6,973 bases of DNA from an uncultured Bacteroidales bacterium (GCA_946627685.1 CAMOVV010000059.1:1-6973), one strand, 5' to 3'. Shown: positions 1 through 6,437, counted from the stretch's first letter. Made by a program: numbers and translations. Notes: generated from the letters alone by a model not told the origin.

Positions 1-188
1 AGGAGAGCGACCACTTCTATTATATGTGCACCAAGTTCTTCTCCGACGGAGAGGTCCACAAGTATTTCAACCCTTACGACACTCCTTACGAGGCATTCAT
101 CAACTACATGAACGTTTTAAGCGATTTTATGATTCGTGTGGATGATGCTATTTCCGTTTCAAATGTTAAATTTGCGGCTTCAGAATAA
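1..188 (+). CDS. C-terminal end of a GH57 family alpha-glucan hydrolase/transferase (partial)
   Basis: Only the last 61 residues are present; the frame runs from base 3 and stops at TAA 186-188. The tail contains SDHFYYMCTKFFSDGEVHKY followed closely by NPYDTPYEAFINYMNVLSDF. This closely resembles the C-terminal end of GH57 alpha-amylase-like enzymes of Bacteroidota and archaea as I remember them. GH57 enzymes retain anomeric configuration and cut or transfer alpha-1,4 (some alpha-1,6) glucosidic bonds in starch or glycogen. The catalytic residues lie upstream of the window and cannot be checked. The synthase-phosphorylase gene follows after 27 nt, so both probably belong to one glycogen locus. 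The last 25 or so codons are clearly more AT-rich than the rest. Whether it is an amylase, a branching enzyme or a 4-alpha-glucanotransferase cannot be told from this fragment. Confidence 0.75.
   Translation, partial: ESDHFYYMCTKFFSDGEVHKYFNPYDTPYEAFINYMNVLSDFMIRVDDAISVSNVKFAASE
167..174 (+). promoter_or_regulatory. Possible -7 promoter element (TAAATTTG) inside the end of the GH57 gene
   Basis: TAAATTTG matches the Bacteroidota -7 consensus TAnnTTTG exactly and lies in the AT-rich tail of the GH57 gene. Initiation some 6-8 nt downstream would give a leader of about 35 nt before the ATG at 216. I see no convincing TTTG-like -33 element at the right distance (around 140-148), so this may be chance in AT-rich coding sequence. 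If real, it would give the synthase-phosphorylase gene its own start in addition to read-through from GH57. Confidence 0.25.
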
Positions 189-215
189 AGAATTAAAACC
201 TCAGGCAGCAAGCAG

Positions 216-3200
216 ATGACAAACGGACTTAATCTCCCCGGCTACCTTTTCGAAGTCAGCTGGGAAGTGTGTAACAAGGTTGGAGGAATATACACTGTAA
301 TAGCGACCAAGTCGCTCTATCTCAAGGAAAAGCTCCACATGCACCATATTCTCGTGGGGCCGGATGTGTGGATGAATACCGACGCGAATCCCGATTTTAT
401 CGAGGATCCGCTGCTCTTCAGGCCCTGGAAGACGGCTGCCGCCGCGGAAGGCATCAGGGTCAGGACGGGAAAGTGGAACGTTCCCGGCACTCCGATAGCC
501 ATCCTTGTGGATTTCAAGCAGTTCATCACCAGGCAGGACGAAATCCTCACTGAGTATTGGAAGAGATTCGGTGTAGATTCCATAACCGGCAACTGGGATT
601 ACAAGGAAAACGCCCTCTTCGGCTATGCCGCCGGAAAGGTTATAGAGAGTTTCTACAAATTCAACCTCTCGCCGTCCGACAAGGTGGTCGCCCAGTTCCA
701 TGAGTGGCAGACCGGCGCCGGCCTTCTTTACCTGAAAGAGGCGAAGATTCCCGTCGCTACCGTGTTCACCACCCACGCCACCGTGGTGGGAAGGTGCCTT
801 GCAGGGAACAATCTCCCCCTGTATGACAAGCTTGGGGAGTACGACGGCGATGCGATGGCCCGCGAGTTCAACGTCACCGCCCGCCATTCCCTCGAGAAGA
901 TTTCCGCCCACAACGCCGACATCTTCACGACCGTGAGCGACATAACCGCCAGGGAATGCGCCCGTTTCCTGGGCCGCGAGGTGGATATCGTCACGCCCAA
1001 CGGTTTCGAGAACAGCTTCACTCCCAGGACGCGGGAGGAGTTCGACTCCCTCCGCAAAAAGGCCAGGGAGAAGTTTTCCGCCGTCGCCGCGGCCATGTCG
1101 GGACAGCCGGTTGGCGACGATGCCGTATTCCTCGGTATAGGCGGAAGGTACGAATACAGGAACAAGGGACTGGATGTCTTCCTGGATGCGTTGGACAAGG
1201 TGAACAGGTCCGACTACGACGGGGCTCCCATCCATGCCTTCATAATGATTCCTTCCGGCCACAACGGCCCCGACAAGAGGCTCCTCGCCAAGATGGAGGG
1301 CGCCATGGAGGATGATTACACCACCCGCACGTCCCATGTCCTGATGAATCCCGAATGGGATATCCTCACCCGGAGGATGTCGGAGCTGGGCCTTTGGAAC
1401 CGCCCGCAGGACAAGGTAAAGGTCTATTTCATCCCTTCCTACCTCAACGGCAGCGACGGAGTGTTCAACATGAAGTACTACGACCTTCTGCCGGGGCTTG
1501 ACCTCGGGGTTTTCCCCTCCTACTACGAGCCCTGGGGATACACCCCCCTGGAGAGCCTTGCTTTCAGTCTTCCCACCCTCACCACCACCCTCGCGGGATT
1601 CGGTACCTGGGTCGAGGACCACTACGGCAAGGAGCATCCCGGCATCACCGTCCTTCCCCGCACCGACTCCAACTATCAGGAGATTGTCGAAGGGGTGGCG
1701 GCGAGAATCAGGGAAATAGCCGCCCTCGATCCCTCCAGGAAGAAGGAATATATGGACAATGCCCGCGACGTGGCGAGCATAGCCCTTTGGGAAAACCAGA
1801 TTAGATATTATGCCAAGGCCTATGTGATGGCCCTTGACAAGGTGGCCGCCAATGCGGAGGCCTATTCACAAACAGCAGAATCAAAACAGATGACTTACGA
1901 GCAGATTGAAATCAATTCCCCCTCATGGAAAAGCGTCATGGTGACGCGTCACCTCCCTTCCCGTCTTTCCGGGCTTGAGGAACTTTCGAAGAACCTCTGG
2001 TGGTGCTGGAACGAGAAGGCGAAAGCCCTTTTCCGTGACGTGGACCCTGAGATATGGCATGAAAGCAGCCACAACCCGATGGCGGTTCTTGATATGGTGA
2101 GCATCAAGCGTTTCAAGGAGCTTGAAAAGGATGCCGCCTTCATGGCCTCCTACGATGAGGTCATGGCCGAATTCCGCGCCTACATGTCCCTCAAGGAGGA
2201 AAGGACCGAGCCTTCCATCGGCTATTTCTGCATGGAATACGGTCTGGATTCTTCGCTCAAGATTTATTCCGGAGGCCTCGGCATCCTGGCCGGAGACTAC
2301 CTCAAGGAAACTTCCGACATGAACGTGAATCTCACGGCCGTCGGCCTCCTCTACAGGTATGGCTACTTCACCCAGGCCCTTACGGCCCAGGGCGACCAGG
2401 TGGCCCGTTACGACGCCCAGGACTTCCTCAAGATTCCTGCGGAGCCCGTGCTCGGAAAAAACGGCGAATGGCTCACGACGAGCGTCGCCTTCCCCGGCAG
2501 GAGCCTCACCGCGAGGATTTGGAAGGTGGCTGTCGGAAGGACGGACCTTTACCTCCTCGACACCGACTTCGAGGCCAACAGCGACGAAGACCGCCAGGTC
2601 ACCTACCACCTCTACGGAGGCGACTGGGAGAACCGTCTCAAGCAGGAGATTCTCCTCGGCATCGGTGGCCTCAGGGCCCTGAGGAAGCTCGGCATCAATC
2701 CCACCGTATTTCACTGCAACGAGGGCCACGCCGCTTTCACAGGCCTCGAAAGGCTTCGTGAATATATTGAAAATGACAACCTTGACTTCGACGAGGCGCT
2801 GGAAGTCGTGAGGGCTTCCTCCCTTTTCACCACCCACACCCCCGTCCCCGCCGGCCACGACGCCTTTGAGGAAGGGATGCTCAGGAAATACCTTGGCTTC
2901 CTTCCTTCCCGCCTGAAGATTGACTGGGACGCCCTCATGGCTCTCGGAAGGGCCAATCCCGCCAACAAGGGGGAGAGGTTCTCCATGAGTTTCCTCGCCG
3001 CCAACCTTTCCCAGAACGTGAACGGAGTGTCCATGCTCCACGGAAAGGTGAGCCGCGACATCTTCTCCTCCATGTATCCCGGCTATCTCCCCGAAGAACT
3101 TTTCATCAGCTATGTGACCAACGGCGTGCACTATCCCACATGGGCCGCCAGGGAGTGGAAAGTCCTCCATTCAAAGGTTTTCGGACCTGAGTTCCAGACC

Positions 3201-4454
3201 CACCACTATGACAGGAAATGCTTCGAAGGCATTTTCAACCTCACGGACTCGGAGATTTGGGAGGTTCGCAAATCCCTCAGGCAGACCATTATAAAGGAGG
3301 TCAAGAAGCGCATCGCCAACCCCGCCCTTGCCGGACATTACTCTCCGAGGGAAATCGTCACCATCAAGGAGACCCTCCGCGACGACGTGCTCACCATCGG
3401 ATTCGCCCGCCGCTTCGCCACCTACAAGAGGGCGACCCTTCTTTTCGAAGACCTGGACCGTCTCGATGCCATAATCAATGATCCGGAAAGGCCGGTGCAG
3501 TTCCTCTTCGCCGGCAAGGCCCACCCCGCGGACAAGGCCGGAGCGGACCTTATCAAGCGGATTATCAGCATCTCCAAGGACGAGAGATTCATCGGAAAGA
3601 TTGTATTCATCCCCGGATATGACATGACTTTCGCCAAGAGGCTGGTGCAGGGTGTGGACGTGTGGATGAACAATCCCACCCGTCCCCTGGAGGCTTCCGG
3701 CACTTCCGGAGAGAAGGCTTCCATGAACGGCGTCATGCATTTCTCCGTCCTCGACGGCTGGTGGGTCGAGGGTTACAGGGAAGGCGCCGGCTGGGCCCTC
3801 CCGCAGGAGCGCAGCTACGACGACCAGCGCTACCAGAACGAGCTGGACGCCGCAACCATCTACACCACAATCGAAAACGAGATTGCCCCCTTGTTCTATG
3901 ACGTGAATCCCTCCACCGGCCTTCCCGCCGGATGGATCGGCTACATCAGGAACACCATCGCCTACGTGGCTTCCAACTTCACCACCAACAGGATGCTCAC
4001 CGATTACTGCGACCAGTACTACTTCCCGCAGGCCGAAAGGACCGGGCAGATGGTGGCTTCCGATTTCGCCAAGGCCCGTGAAATCGCCGCCTGGAAAAAG
4101 AAGGTGAGAAGGGGTTGGAAGAACCTCGACGTGCTTTCCTACAGCAGGCCCGAGGCTTCTCTCAGCCTTTCGGACGGCAACGACCTCCAGTGCGAAGTCG
4201 TCCTCAGCATGGGCGAGCTTTCCCCCGAGGATATCGGAGTGGAGCTCCTCTTTGCGGTGACCGACGGGAAGGGAAAGCTGCACATCAGCGACAGGACCGA
4301 GCTCAAGGCCGTGGAATTCAAGGACGGCGTGGCCCGCTACACCGCTTCCATGATGCCTGAACGCACCGGCATGTATCAGGTGGCCGCAAGGCTTTATCCC
4401 AAGAACCCTTGCCTGCCGCACAGGCAGGATTTCCCTCTCGTGAAATGGTTATAG
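216..4454 (+). CDS. Fused glycogen synthase (GT3) - alpha-glucan phosphorylase (DUF3417 + GT35)
   Basis: One open frame of 1412 residues with no internal stop carries two opposed activities. Residues 1 to about 555 are a eukaryotic-type GT3 glycogen synthase, which transfers glucose from a nucleotide sugar to the non-reducing ends of alpha-1,4-glucan. The N-terminal motif FEVSWEVCNKVGGIYTVI, R193 in TTHATVVGR, R311 and K317 in GRYEYRNKG, and the E438-X7-E446 pair in EPWGYTPLE match the catalytic positions of yeast Gsy2 (R199, R320, K326, E509, E517). After a short A-rich linker, residues about 585-660 form a DUF3417 domain (NLWWCWNEKA). Residues about 667-1300 are a phosphorylase of the non-classical alpha-glucan phosphorylase family, which releases glucose-1-phosphate. 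It has HCNEGHAAF at 833-841, FTTHTPVPAGHD from 871, and the PLP lysine K1167 in EASGTSGEKASMNG. Residues about 1300-1412 form a beta-rich C-terminal domain. Both parts are cytoplasmic and look catalytically intact. ATG 216 is the only sensible start, as the GT3 fold begins within 12 residues. The donor (UDP- or ADP-glucose) cannot be told. Confidence 0.93.
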   Translation: MTNGLNLPGYLFEVSWEVCNKVGGIYTVIATKSLYLKEKLHMHHILVGPDVWMNTDANPDFIEDPLLFRPWKTAAAAEGIRVRTGKWNVPGTPIAILVDFKQFITRQDEILTEYWKRFGVDSITGNWDYKENALFGYAAGKVIESFYKFNLSPSDKVVAQFHEWQTGAGLLYLKEAKIPVATVFTTHATVVGRCLAGNNLPLYDKLGEYDGDAMAREFNVTARHSLEKISAHNADIFTTVSDITARECARFLGREVDIVTPNGFENSFTPRTREEFDSLRKKAREKFSAVAAAMSGQPVGDDAVFLGIGGRYEYRNKGLDVFLDALDKVNRSDYDGAPIHAFIMIPSGHNGPDKRLLAKMEGAMEDDYTTRTSHVLMNPEWDILTRRMSELGLWNRPQDKVKVYFIPSYLNGSDGVFNMKYYDLLPGLDLGVFPSYYEPWGYTPLESLAFSLPTLTTTLAGFGTWVEDHYGKEHPGITVLPRTDSNYQEIVEGVAARIREIAALDPSRKKEYMDNARDVASIALWENQIRYYAKAYVMALDKVAANAEAYSQTAESKQMTYEQIEINSPSWKSVMVTRHLPSRLSGLEELSKNLWWCWNEKAKALFRDVDPEIWHESSHNPMAVLDMVSIKRFKELEKDAAFMASYDEVMAEFRAYMSLKEERTEPSIGYFCMEYGLDSSLKIYSGGLGILAGDYLKETSDMNVNLTAVGLLYRYGYFTQALTAQGDQVARYDAQDFLKIPAEPVLGKNGEWLTTSVAFPGRSLTARIWKVAVGRTDLYLLDTDFEANSDEDRQVTYHLYGGDWENRLKQEILLGIGGLRALRKLGINPTVFHCNEGHAAFTGLERLREYIENDNLDFDEALEVVRASSLFTTHTPVPAGHDAFEEGMLRKYLGFLPSRLKIDWDALMALGRANPANKGERFSMSFLAANLSQNVNGVSMLHGKVSRDIFSSMYPGYLPEELFISYVTNGVHYPTWAAREWKVLHSKVFGPEFQTHHYDRKCFEGIFNLTDSEIWEVRKSLRQTIIKEVKKRIANPALAGHYSPREIVTIKETLRDDVLTIGFARRFATYKRATLLFEDLDRLDAIINDPERPVQFLFAGKAHPADKAGADLIKRIISISKDERFIGKIVFIPGYDMTFAKRLVQGVDVWMNNPTRPLEASGTSGEKASMNGVMHFSVLDGWWVEGYREGAGWALPQERSYDDQRYQNELDAATIYTTIENEIAPLFYDVNPSTGLPAGWIGYIRNTIAYVASNFTTNRMLTDYCDQYYFPQAERTGQMVASDFAKAREIAAWKKKVRRGWKNLDVLSYSRPEASLSLSDGNDLQCEVVLSMGELSPEDIGVELLFAVTDGKGKLHISDRTELKAVEFKDGVARYTASMMPERTGMYQVAARLYPKNPCLPHRQDFPLVKWL
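1863..1922 (+). other. A-rich junction of the fusion, with an in-frame internal ATG (1890)
   Basis: Here the fusion gene switches from G/C-ending codons to TCA, CAA, ACA, GCA, GAA, TCA, AAA, then ATG at 1890 (M559). The downstream residues MTYEQIEINSPSWKSV resemble the N-terminus of stand-alone Bacteroidales phosphorylases as I remember them. Residues 559-1412 make 854, close to the usual length of that enzyme. The bases around this ATG (cagATGac) repeat those around the gene's true start at 216. The simplest reading is that this was the start region of a separate phosphorylase gene, joined in frame when the synthase stop was lost. Whether ribosomes still start here is not shown by the sequence. 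As in the rest of the window, there is no Shine-Dalgarno sequence. Confidence 0.5.
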
Positions 4455-5362
4455 CCACCGGGTTCTTCGACGGGGTTCATCTGGGCCACCGCCGTGTAAT
4501 CTCCGCCCTTGTAGAGGCCGCGAGGTCCAGGGGAGAGGAGAGCATGGTGGTCACGTTCTGGCCCCATCCGAGGATGGTGCTTCAGAAGGACGCCCGCACC
4601 CTGAGACTCCTTTCTTCCCCTTCCGAGAAAAGGGAAAGGCTCGAGGCCCTCGGGGTGAACCGTGTCGAAGTGGTGGATTTCACGAAGGAGTTCAGTTCCC
4701 TTTCGGCTGAAGAGTATCTCCGGGAATATGTAATAGGAAAATTCGGCGGCCGGACTGTCCTCCTCGGTTATGACAACAGGATAGGAGGAGACGGCCGCAG
4801 TCCGGAAGAAATCGCCCGGATAGCGGAAGGGCTTGGCCTTGAGGTGTTGAGGGCTCCCGTCGTGTCTTCCGGCCAGGGCTGCGCCGTGAGCTCTTCAAAA
4901 ATCCGAGCCGCTCTCGGAAACGGGGACGTGGAAGGGGCGGAGGCCATGCTCGGATACAGATACCCGCTTCTGGGAGTCGTCGTGGCCGGGAAAAGGCTCG
5001 GACGCGCCCTCGGCTTTCCCACCGCCAACATGGAATTGTACGAGCCTTTGAAACTGGTGCCCGCCAACGGCGCCTATCTGGTCAGGGTCCGTACCGTCGG
5101 GCGGGATTTATACGGAATGTGCAACATCGGAGTCCGTCCCACCGTGGGGCAGGGCAACGCCAGGACAATCGAGACCAACATCTTCTCCTTCGACGAGGAC
5201 ATCTACGGGCTGGACCTACGGATTGAATTCATCTCCAAAATCCGGGACGAAATCCGCTTCTCCGGCCTTGAATCCCTCAAGGAGCGCCTGGTCCTTGACC
5301 GCGAAGAGTGCCTGGCCAGGCTGAATGCTTTGAATTACGCGAAAAAGGGCGGAAACGTGTAA
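4445..5362 (+). CDS. ribF: Bifunctional riboflavin kinase / FAD synthetase RibF
   Basis: This enzyme phosphorylates riboflavin to FMN and then adenylylates FMN to FAD in the cytoplasm. Numbered from ATG 4445 (305 residues), the N-terminal nucleotidyltransferase domain has GFFDGVHLGH at 6-15 and the SSSKIRAAL loop (149-157). The C-terminal riboflavin kinase domain has GKRLGRALGFPTANM with the PTAN signature at 192-195, NIGVRPTVG, and the likely catalytic glutamate E243 in ETNIFSFDEDIYG. The length is normal for the family. I chose ATG 4445, which overlaps the fusion stop (4452-4454) by 10 nt, because the conserved fold begins five residues later. An in-frame ATG at 4409 would add 12 residues without family resemblance and a 46-nt overlap. 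The overlap suggests translational coupling. No FMN riboswitch can fit upstream. The last nine residues (NYAKKGGNV) are encoded by a repeat unit described separately. Confidence 0.95.
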   Translation: MVIATGFFDGVHLGHRRVISALVEAARSRGEESMVVTFWPHPRMVLQKDARTLRLLSSPSEKRERLEALGVNRVEVVDFTKEFSSLSAEEYLREYVIGKFGGRTVLLGYDNRIGGDGRSPEEIARIAEGLGLEVLRAPVVSSGQGCAVSSSKIRAALGNGDVEGAEAMLGYRYPLLGVVVAGKRLGRALGFPTANMELYEPLKLVPANGAYLVRVRTVGRDLYGMCNIGVRPTVGQGNARTIETNIFSFDEDIYGLDLRIEFISKIRDEIRFSGLESLKERLVLDREECLARLNALNYAKKGGNV

Positions 5363-5366
5363 TCCG
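5335..5366 (+). repeat. Inverted-repeat unit, copy 1 (overlaps the ribF stop)
   Basis: The left arm TTACGCG (5335-5341) and right arm CGTGTAA (5356-5362) are separated by 14 nt and pair at seven positions, one as a G-T wobble. The unit shares its first 14 bases (TTACGCGAAAAAGG) and its end (TAATCCG) with copy 2, which begins 52 nt downstream. The right arm contains the ribF stop codon. It could be a dispersed small palindromic repeat, a regulator binding site or an mRNA-end hairpin; I do not recognise the family. Confidence 0.7.
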
Positions 5367-5386
5367 GAGCGCAGCCGGCATTTTGG

Positions 5387-5418
5387 TTACGCGAAAAAGG
5401 CTTAAATCGCGTAATCCG
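5387..5418 (+). repeat. Inverted-repeat unit, copy 2 (perfect 7-bp arms)
   Basis: TTACGCG (5387-5393) and CGCGTAA (5408-5414) are perfect reverse complements around a 14-nt spacer. Two further flanking pairs (one G-T, one G-C) make a stem of up to nine base pairs. Arm length, spacer length and the flanking TCCG match copy 1, while most of the spacer differs (aaaaaggcttaaat against aaaaagggcggaaa). Conservation of the arms and spacing over the spacer suggests that the palindrome is the functional part. Confidence 0.7.
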
Positions 5419-5448
5419 ATGCTCCCGGGCTGTCGAATTGGATTTTTT
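5415..5448 (+). terminator. Weak intrinsic terminator candidate after ribF
   Basis: TCCGAT (5415-5420) can pair with ATTGGA (5437-5442), with one G-T pair, and is followed directly by six T (5443-5448). The loop is 16 nt and the stem is short, so termination would be inefficient at best. The right arm also overlaps the -33 region of the greA promoter. It is listed because it is the only terminator-like structure between ribF and that promoter. Confidence 0.25.
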
Positions 5449-5468
5449 AACGATTTTTAATATCTTTG
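5437..5468 (+). promoter_or_regulatory. Bacteroidota-type promoter for the greA operon
   Basis: ATTG at 5437-5440 fits the -33 element and TATCTTTG at 5461-5468 matches the -7 consensus TAnnTTTG fully. They are separated by 20 nt, most of it A/T. By the usual geometry of this promoter class, transcription would begin around 5473-5476, leaving a leader of about 85 nt before the greA ATG. This is the only promoter in the window with both elements, and it would drive greA, the HIT gene and the lipoprotein gene. Confidence 0.7.
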
Positions 5469-5471
5469 TGT

Positions 5472-5519
5472 CCGGGATGGGTTCTGCCGGTGTCGGCAGG
5501 ACTCGTCCGGTTTATTTTT
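5472..5519 (+). terminator. Attenuator-like hairpin and T-tract in the greA leader
   Basis: The arms 5472-5489 and 5494-5510 pair over 17 bp (three G-T pairs, one bulged G at 5476) around a four-base GTGT loop. The top is CTGCCG/CGGCAG. The stem is followed immediately by TTTATTTTT (5511-5519). This is the shape of an intrinsic terminator, yet it lies just after the greA promoter and 40 nt before the greA start. If transcription starts at 5473-5476, the lowest pairs may be lost but the upper 13 bp remain. The likely effect is partial termination, giving a short RNA of about 45 nt and limiting greA expression. It could instead be a 5'-stabilising hairpin or a stop for read-through from ribF. 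Confidence 0.6.
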
Positions 5520-5558
5520 CAGTGTATTTTAGATATTGAATTTGAATTGTTTATATCT

Positions 5559-6029
5559 ATGGCAGAAGTTCATTATATGACACAGGAAGGCCTTGACAAG
5601 CTCAAGAAGGAGCTTGCCGACGCTTTGGCGCAGAGGCCTGTTATTTCAGCGGCTATAGGTGAGGCCCGGGAGAAGGGCGACCTGTCCGAAAATGCTGAAT
5701 ATGATGCGGCCAGGGATGCCCAGGGCCTTCTTGAAGTGAAGATTGCAAACCTCAAGAACCTTGTGGCGAATGCAAAGGTGATAGACGGGTCCAAGGTGGA
5801 TACCGACAGCGTGACCCTCATGAACAAGGTGAAGATTCAGAACGTCGGCACCGGCCAGGTGATGGAGTTCACCATCGTCGGGGAGACGGAGGCTGATTTC
5901 ACCAAGGGCAAGCTCGCGGCCACCACTCCCATCGGCAAGGCCCTCATCGGCCATTCCAAGGGAGATGTCGTCGAGGCCAAGGTTCCCTCCGGAGTTCTCA
6001 AGTTCAAGATTCTGGATATATCCCTGTAG
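5559..6029 (+). CDS. greA: Transcription elongation factor GreA
   Basis: GreA enters the secondary channel of RNA polymerase and stimulates cleavage of the 3' end of backtracked RNA, restarting stalled complexes. The 156 residues are the usual length. The N-terminal coiled coil (about 1-75) carries the tip motif GDLSENAEY with the metal-coordinating acids D41 and E44, at the same numbers as in E. coli. The C-terminal FKBP-like domain contains TPIGKALIGHSKGD. The start at ATG 5559 gives the canonical beginning MAEVHYMTQEGLDKLKKEL. An upstream in-frame extension to a TTG at 5466 is rejected because it would begin inside the -7 element and run through the leader hairpin. Expression is likely set by the promoter at 5437-5468 and the hairpin at 5472-5519. 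The HIT gene follows after 3 nt. Confidence 0.96.
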   Translation: MAEVHYMTQEGLDKLKKELADALAQRPVISAAIGEAREKGDLSENAEYDAARDAQGLLEVKIANLKNLVANAKVIDGSKVDTDSVTLMNKVKIQNVGTGQVMEFTIVGETEADFTKGKLAATTPIGKALIGHSKGDVVEAKVPSGVLKFKILDISL

Positions 6030-6032
6030 GTT

Positions 6033-6437
6033 ATGGCGACGATTTTCACCAGGATTGCAAAGGGAGAGATTCCTTCCTACAAATGCGCCGAGAACGAGGA
6101 GTTTTACGCCTTTCTCGATATCAATCCCCTTGCAAAGGGGCATGTGCTTGTCATCCCCCGCAACGTGGAGGACGACTATATCTTCAACCTCGACGAGGAC
6201 GTTTATACCCGCCTCTGGGCCTTCGCCCGCAAGGTGGCGGTCGCCCTCAAGGCCGCCGTTCCCTGCAAGAGGGTAGGCGTCTGCGTCCTTGGCATGGAAG
6301 TGCCCCATACCCACATTCACCTTGTCCCCCTCCAGAAGGAAGGAGACCTCAATTTCAGAAATCCCCGGGTGGAGCTTTCCCCCGAAGAATTCAAGGCTGT
6401 AGCCGATTCAATTTCAAGAGAGTATGAAAAGCTTTAG
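6033..6437 (+). CDS. HIT family (histidine triad) nucleotide-binding protein
   Basis: A 134-residue cytoplasmic HIT protein, of the kind that hydrolyses nucleoside phosphoramidates, aminoacyl-adenylates or dinucleoside polyphosphates. The triad VPHTHIHLVP lies at residues 90-99 with H92, H94 and H96. H94 corresponds to the nucleophile of human HINT1 (H112). The N-terminal segment IFTRIAKGEIPSYKCAENEE and LDINPLAKGHVLVIPR are typical of the Hint branch. The CxxC zinc-binding pair often found at the N-terminus is absent (TIFT here). The gene follows greA by 3 nt, so the two are certainly co-transcribed and probably coupled. I remember greA-HIT as a recurrent pair in Bacteroidota. The exact substrate cannot be told from sequence. 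Confidence 0.93.
   Translation: MATIFTRIAKGEIPSYKCAENEEFYAFLDINPLAKGHVLVIPRNVEDDYIFNLDEDVYTRLWAFARKVAVALKAAVPCKRVGVCVLGMEVPHTHIHLVPLQKEGDLNFRNPRVELSPEEFKAVADSISREYEKL

Noticed and set aside
956..1315. Plus-strand open frame of 119 codons in another phase of the synthase domain
   Set aside because: It lies wholly within the conserved GT3 region, is rich in Arg/Gly/Pro as frame-shifted GC-rich sequence usually is, and has no motif. The same applies to the other short overlapping frames at 1498, 2122, 2359, 2468, 3218, 3662, 4115, 5965 and 6083.
201..4421. Three long open frames on the minus strand (201-1637, 1923-3170, 3171-4421) covering most of the fusion gene
   Set aside because: All are in codon register with the sense gene, and stay open because the sense gene rarely uses TTA, CTA or TCA codons. 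Their translations show no recognisable domain, whereas the sense strand has complete catalytic motifs.
216..4454. Possibility that the fusion is an assembly or frameshift artefact
   Set aside because: The frame is continuous with a natural-looking linker and intact motifs on both sides. A single sequencing error would need to have removed a stop and kept the phase; it cannot be fully excluded without reads, but nothing in the sequence suggests it.
5466..5558. Upstream extension of GreA by 31 residues from a TTG codon
   Set aside because: The TTG lies in the promoter -7 element, the extension runs through the leader hairpin, and the family N-terminus begins at ATG 5559.
5363..5558. Riboswitch, tRNA or other known structured RNA in the ribF-greA interval
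   Set aside because: No cloverleaf and no FMN-element conserved segments are visible. The only strong structures are the two short palindromes and the terminator-like hairpin already listed.
5646..6320. Minus-strand open frame of 224 codons across greA and the HIT gene
   Set aside because: It is in register with both sense genes, which share the same phase, and has the same codon-bias explanation. Both sense genes are clear family members.
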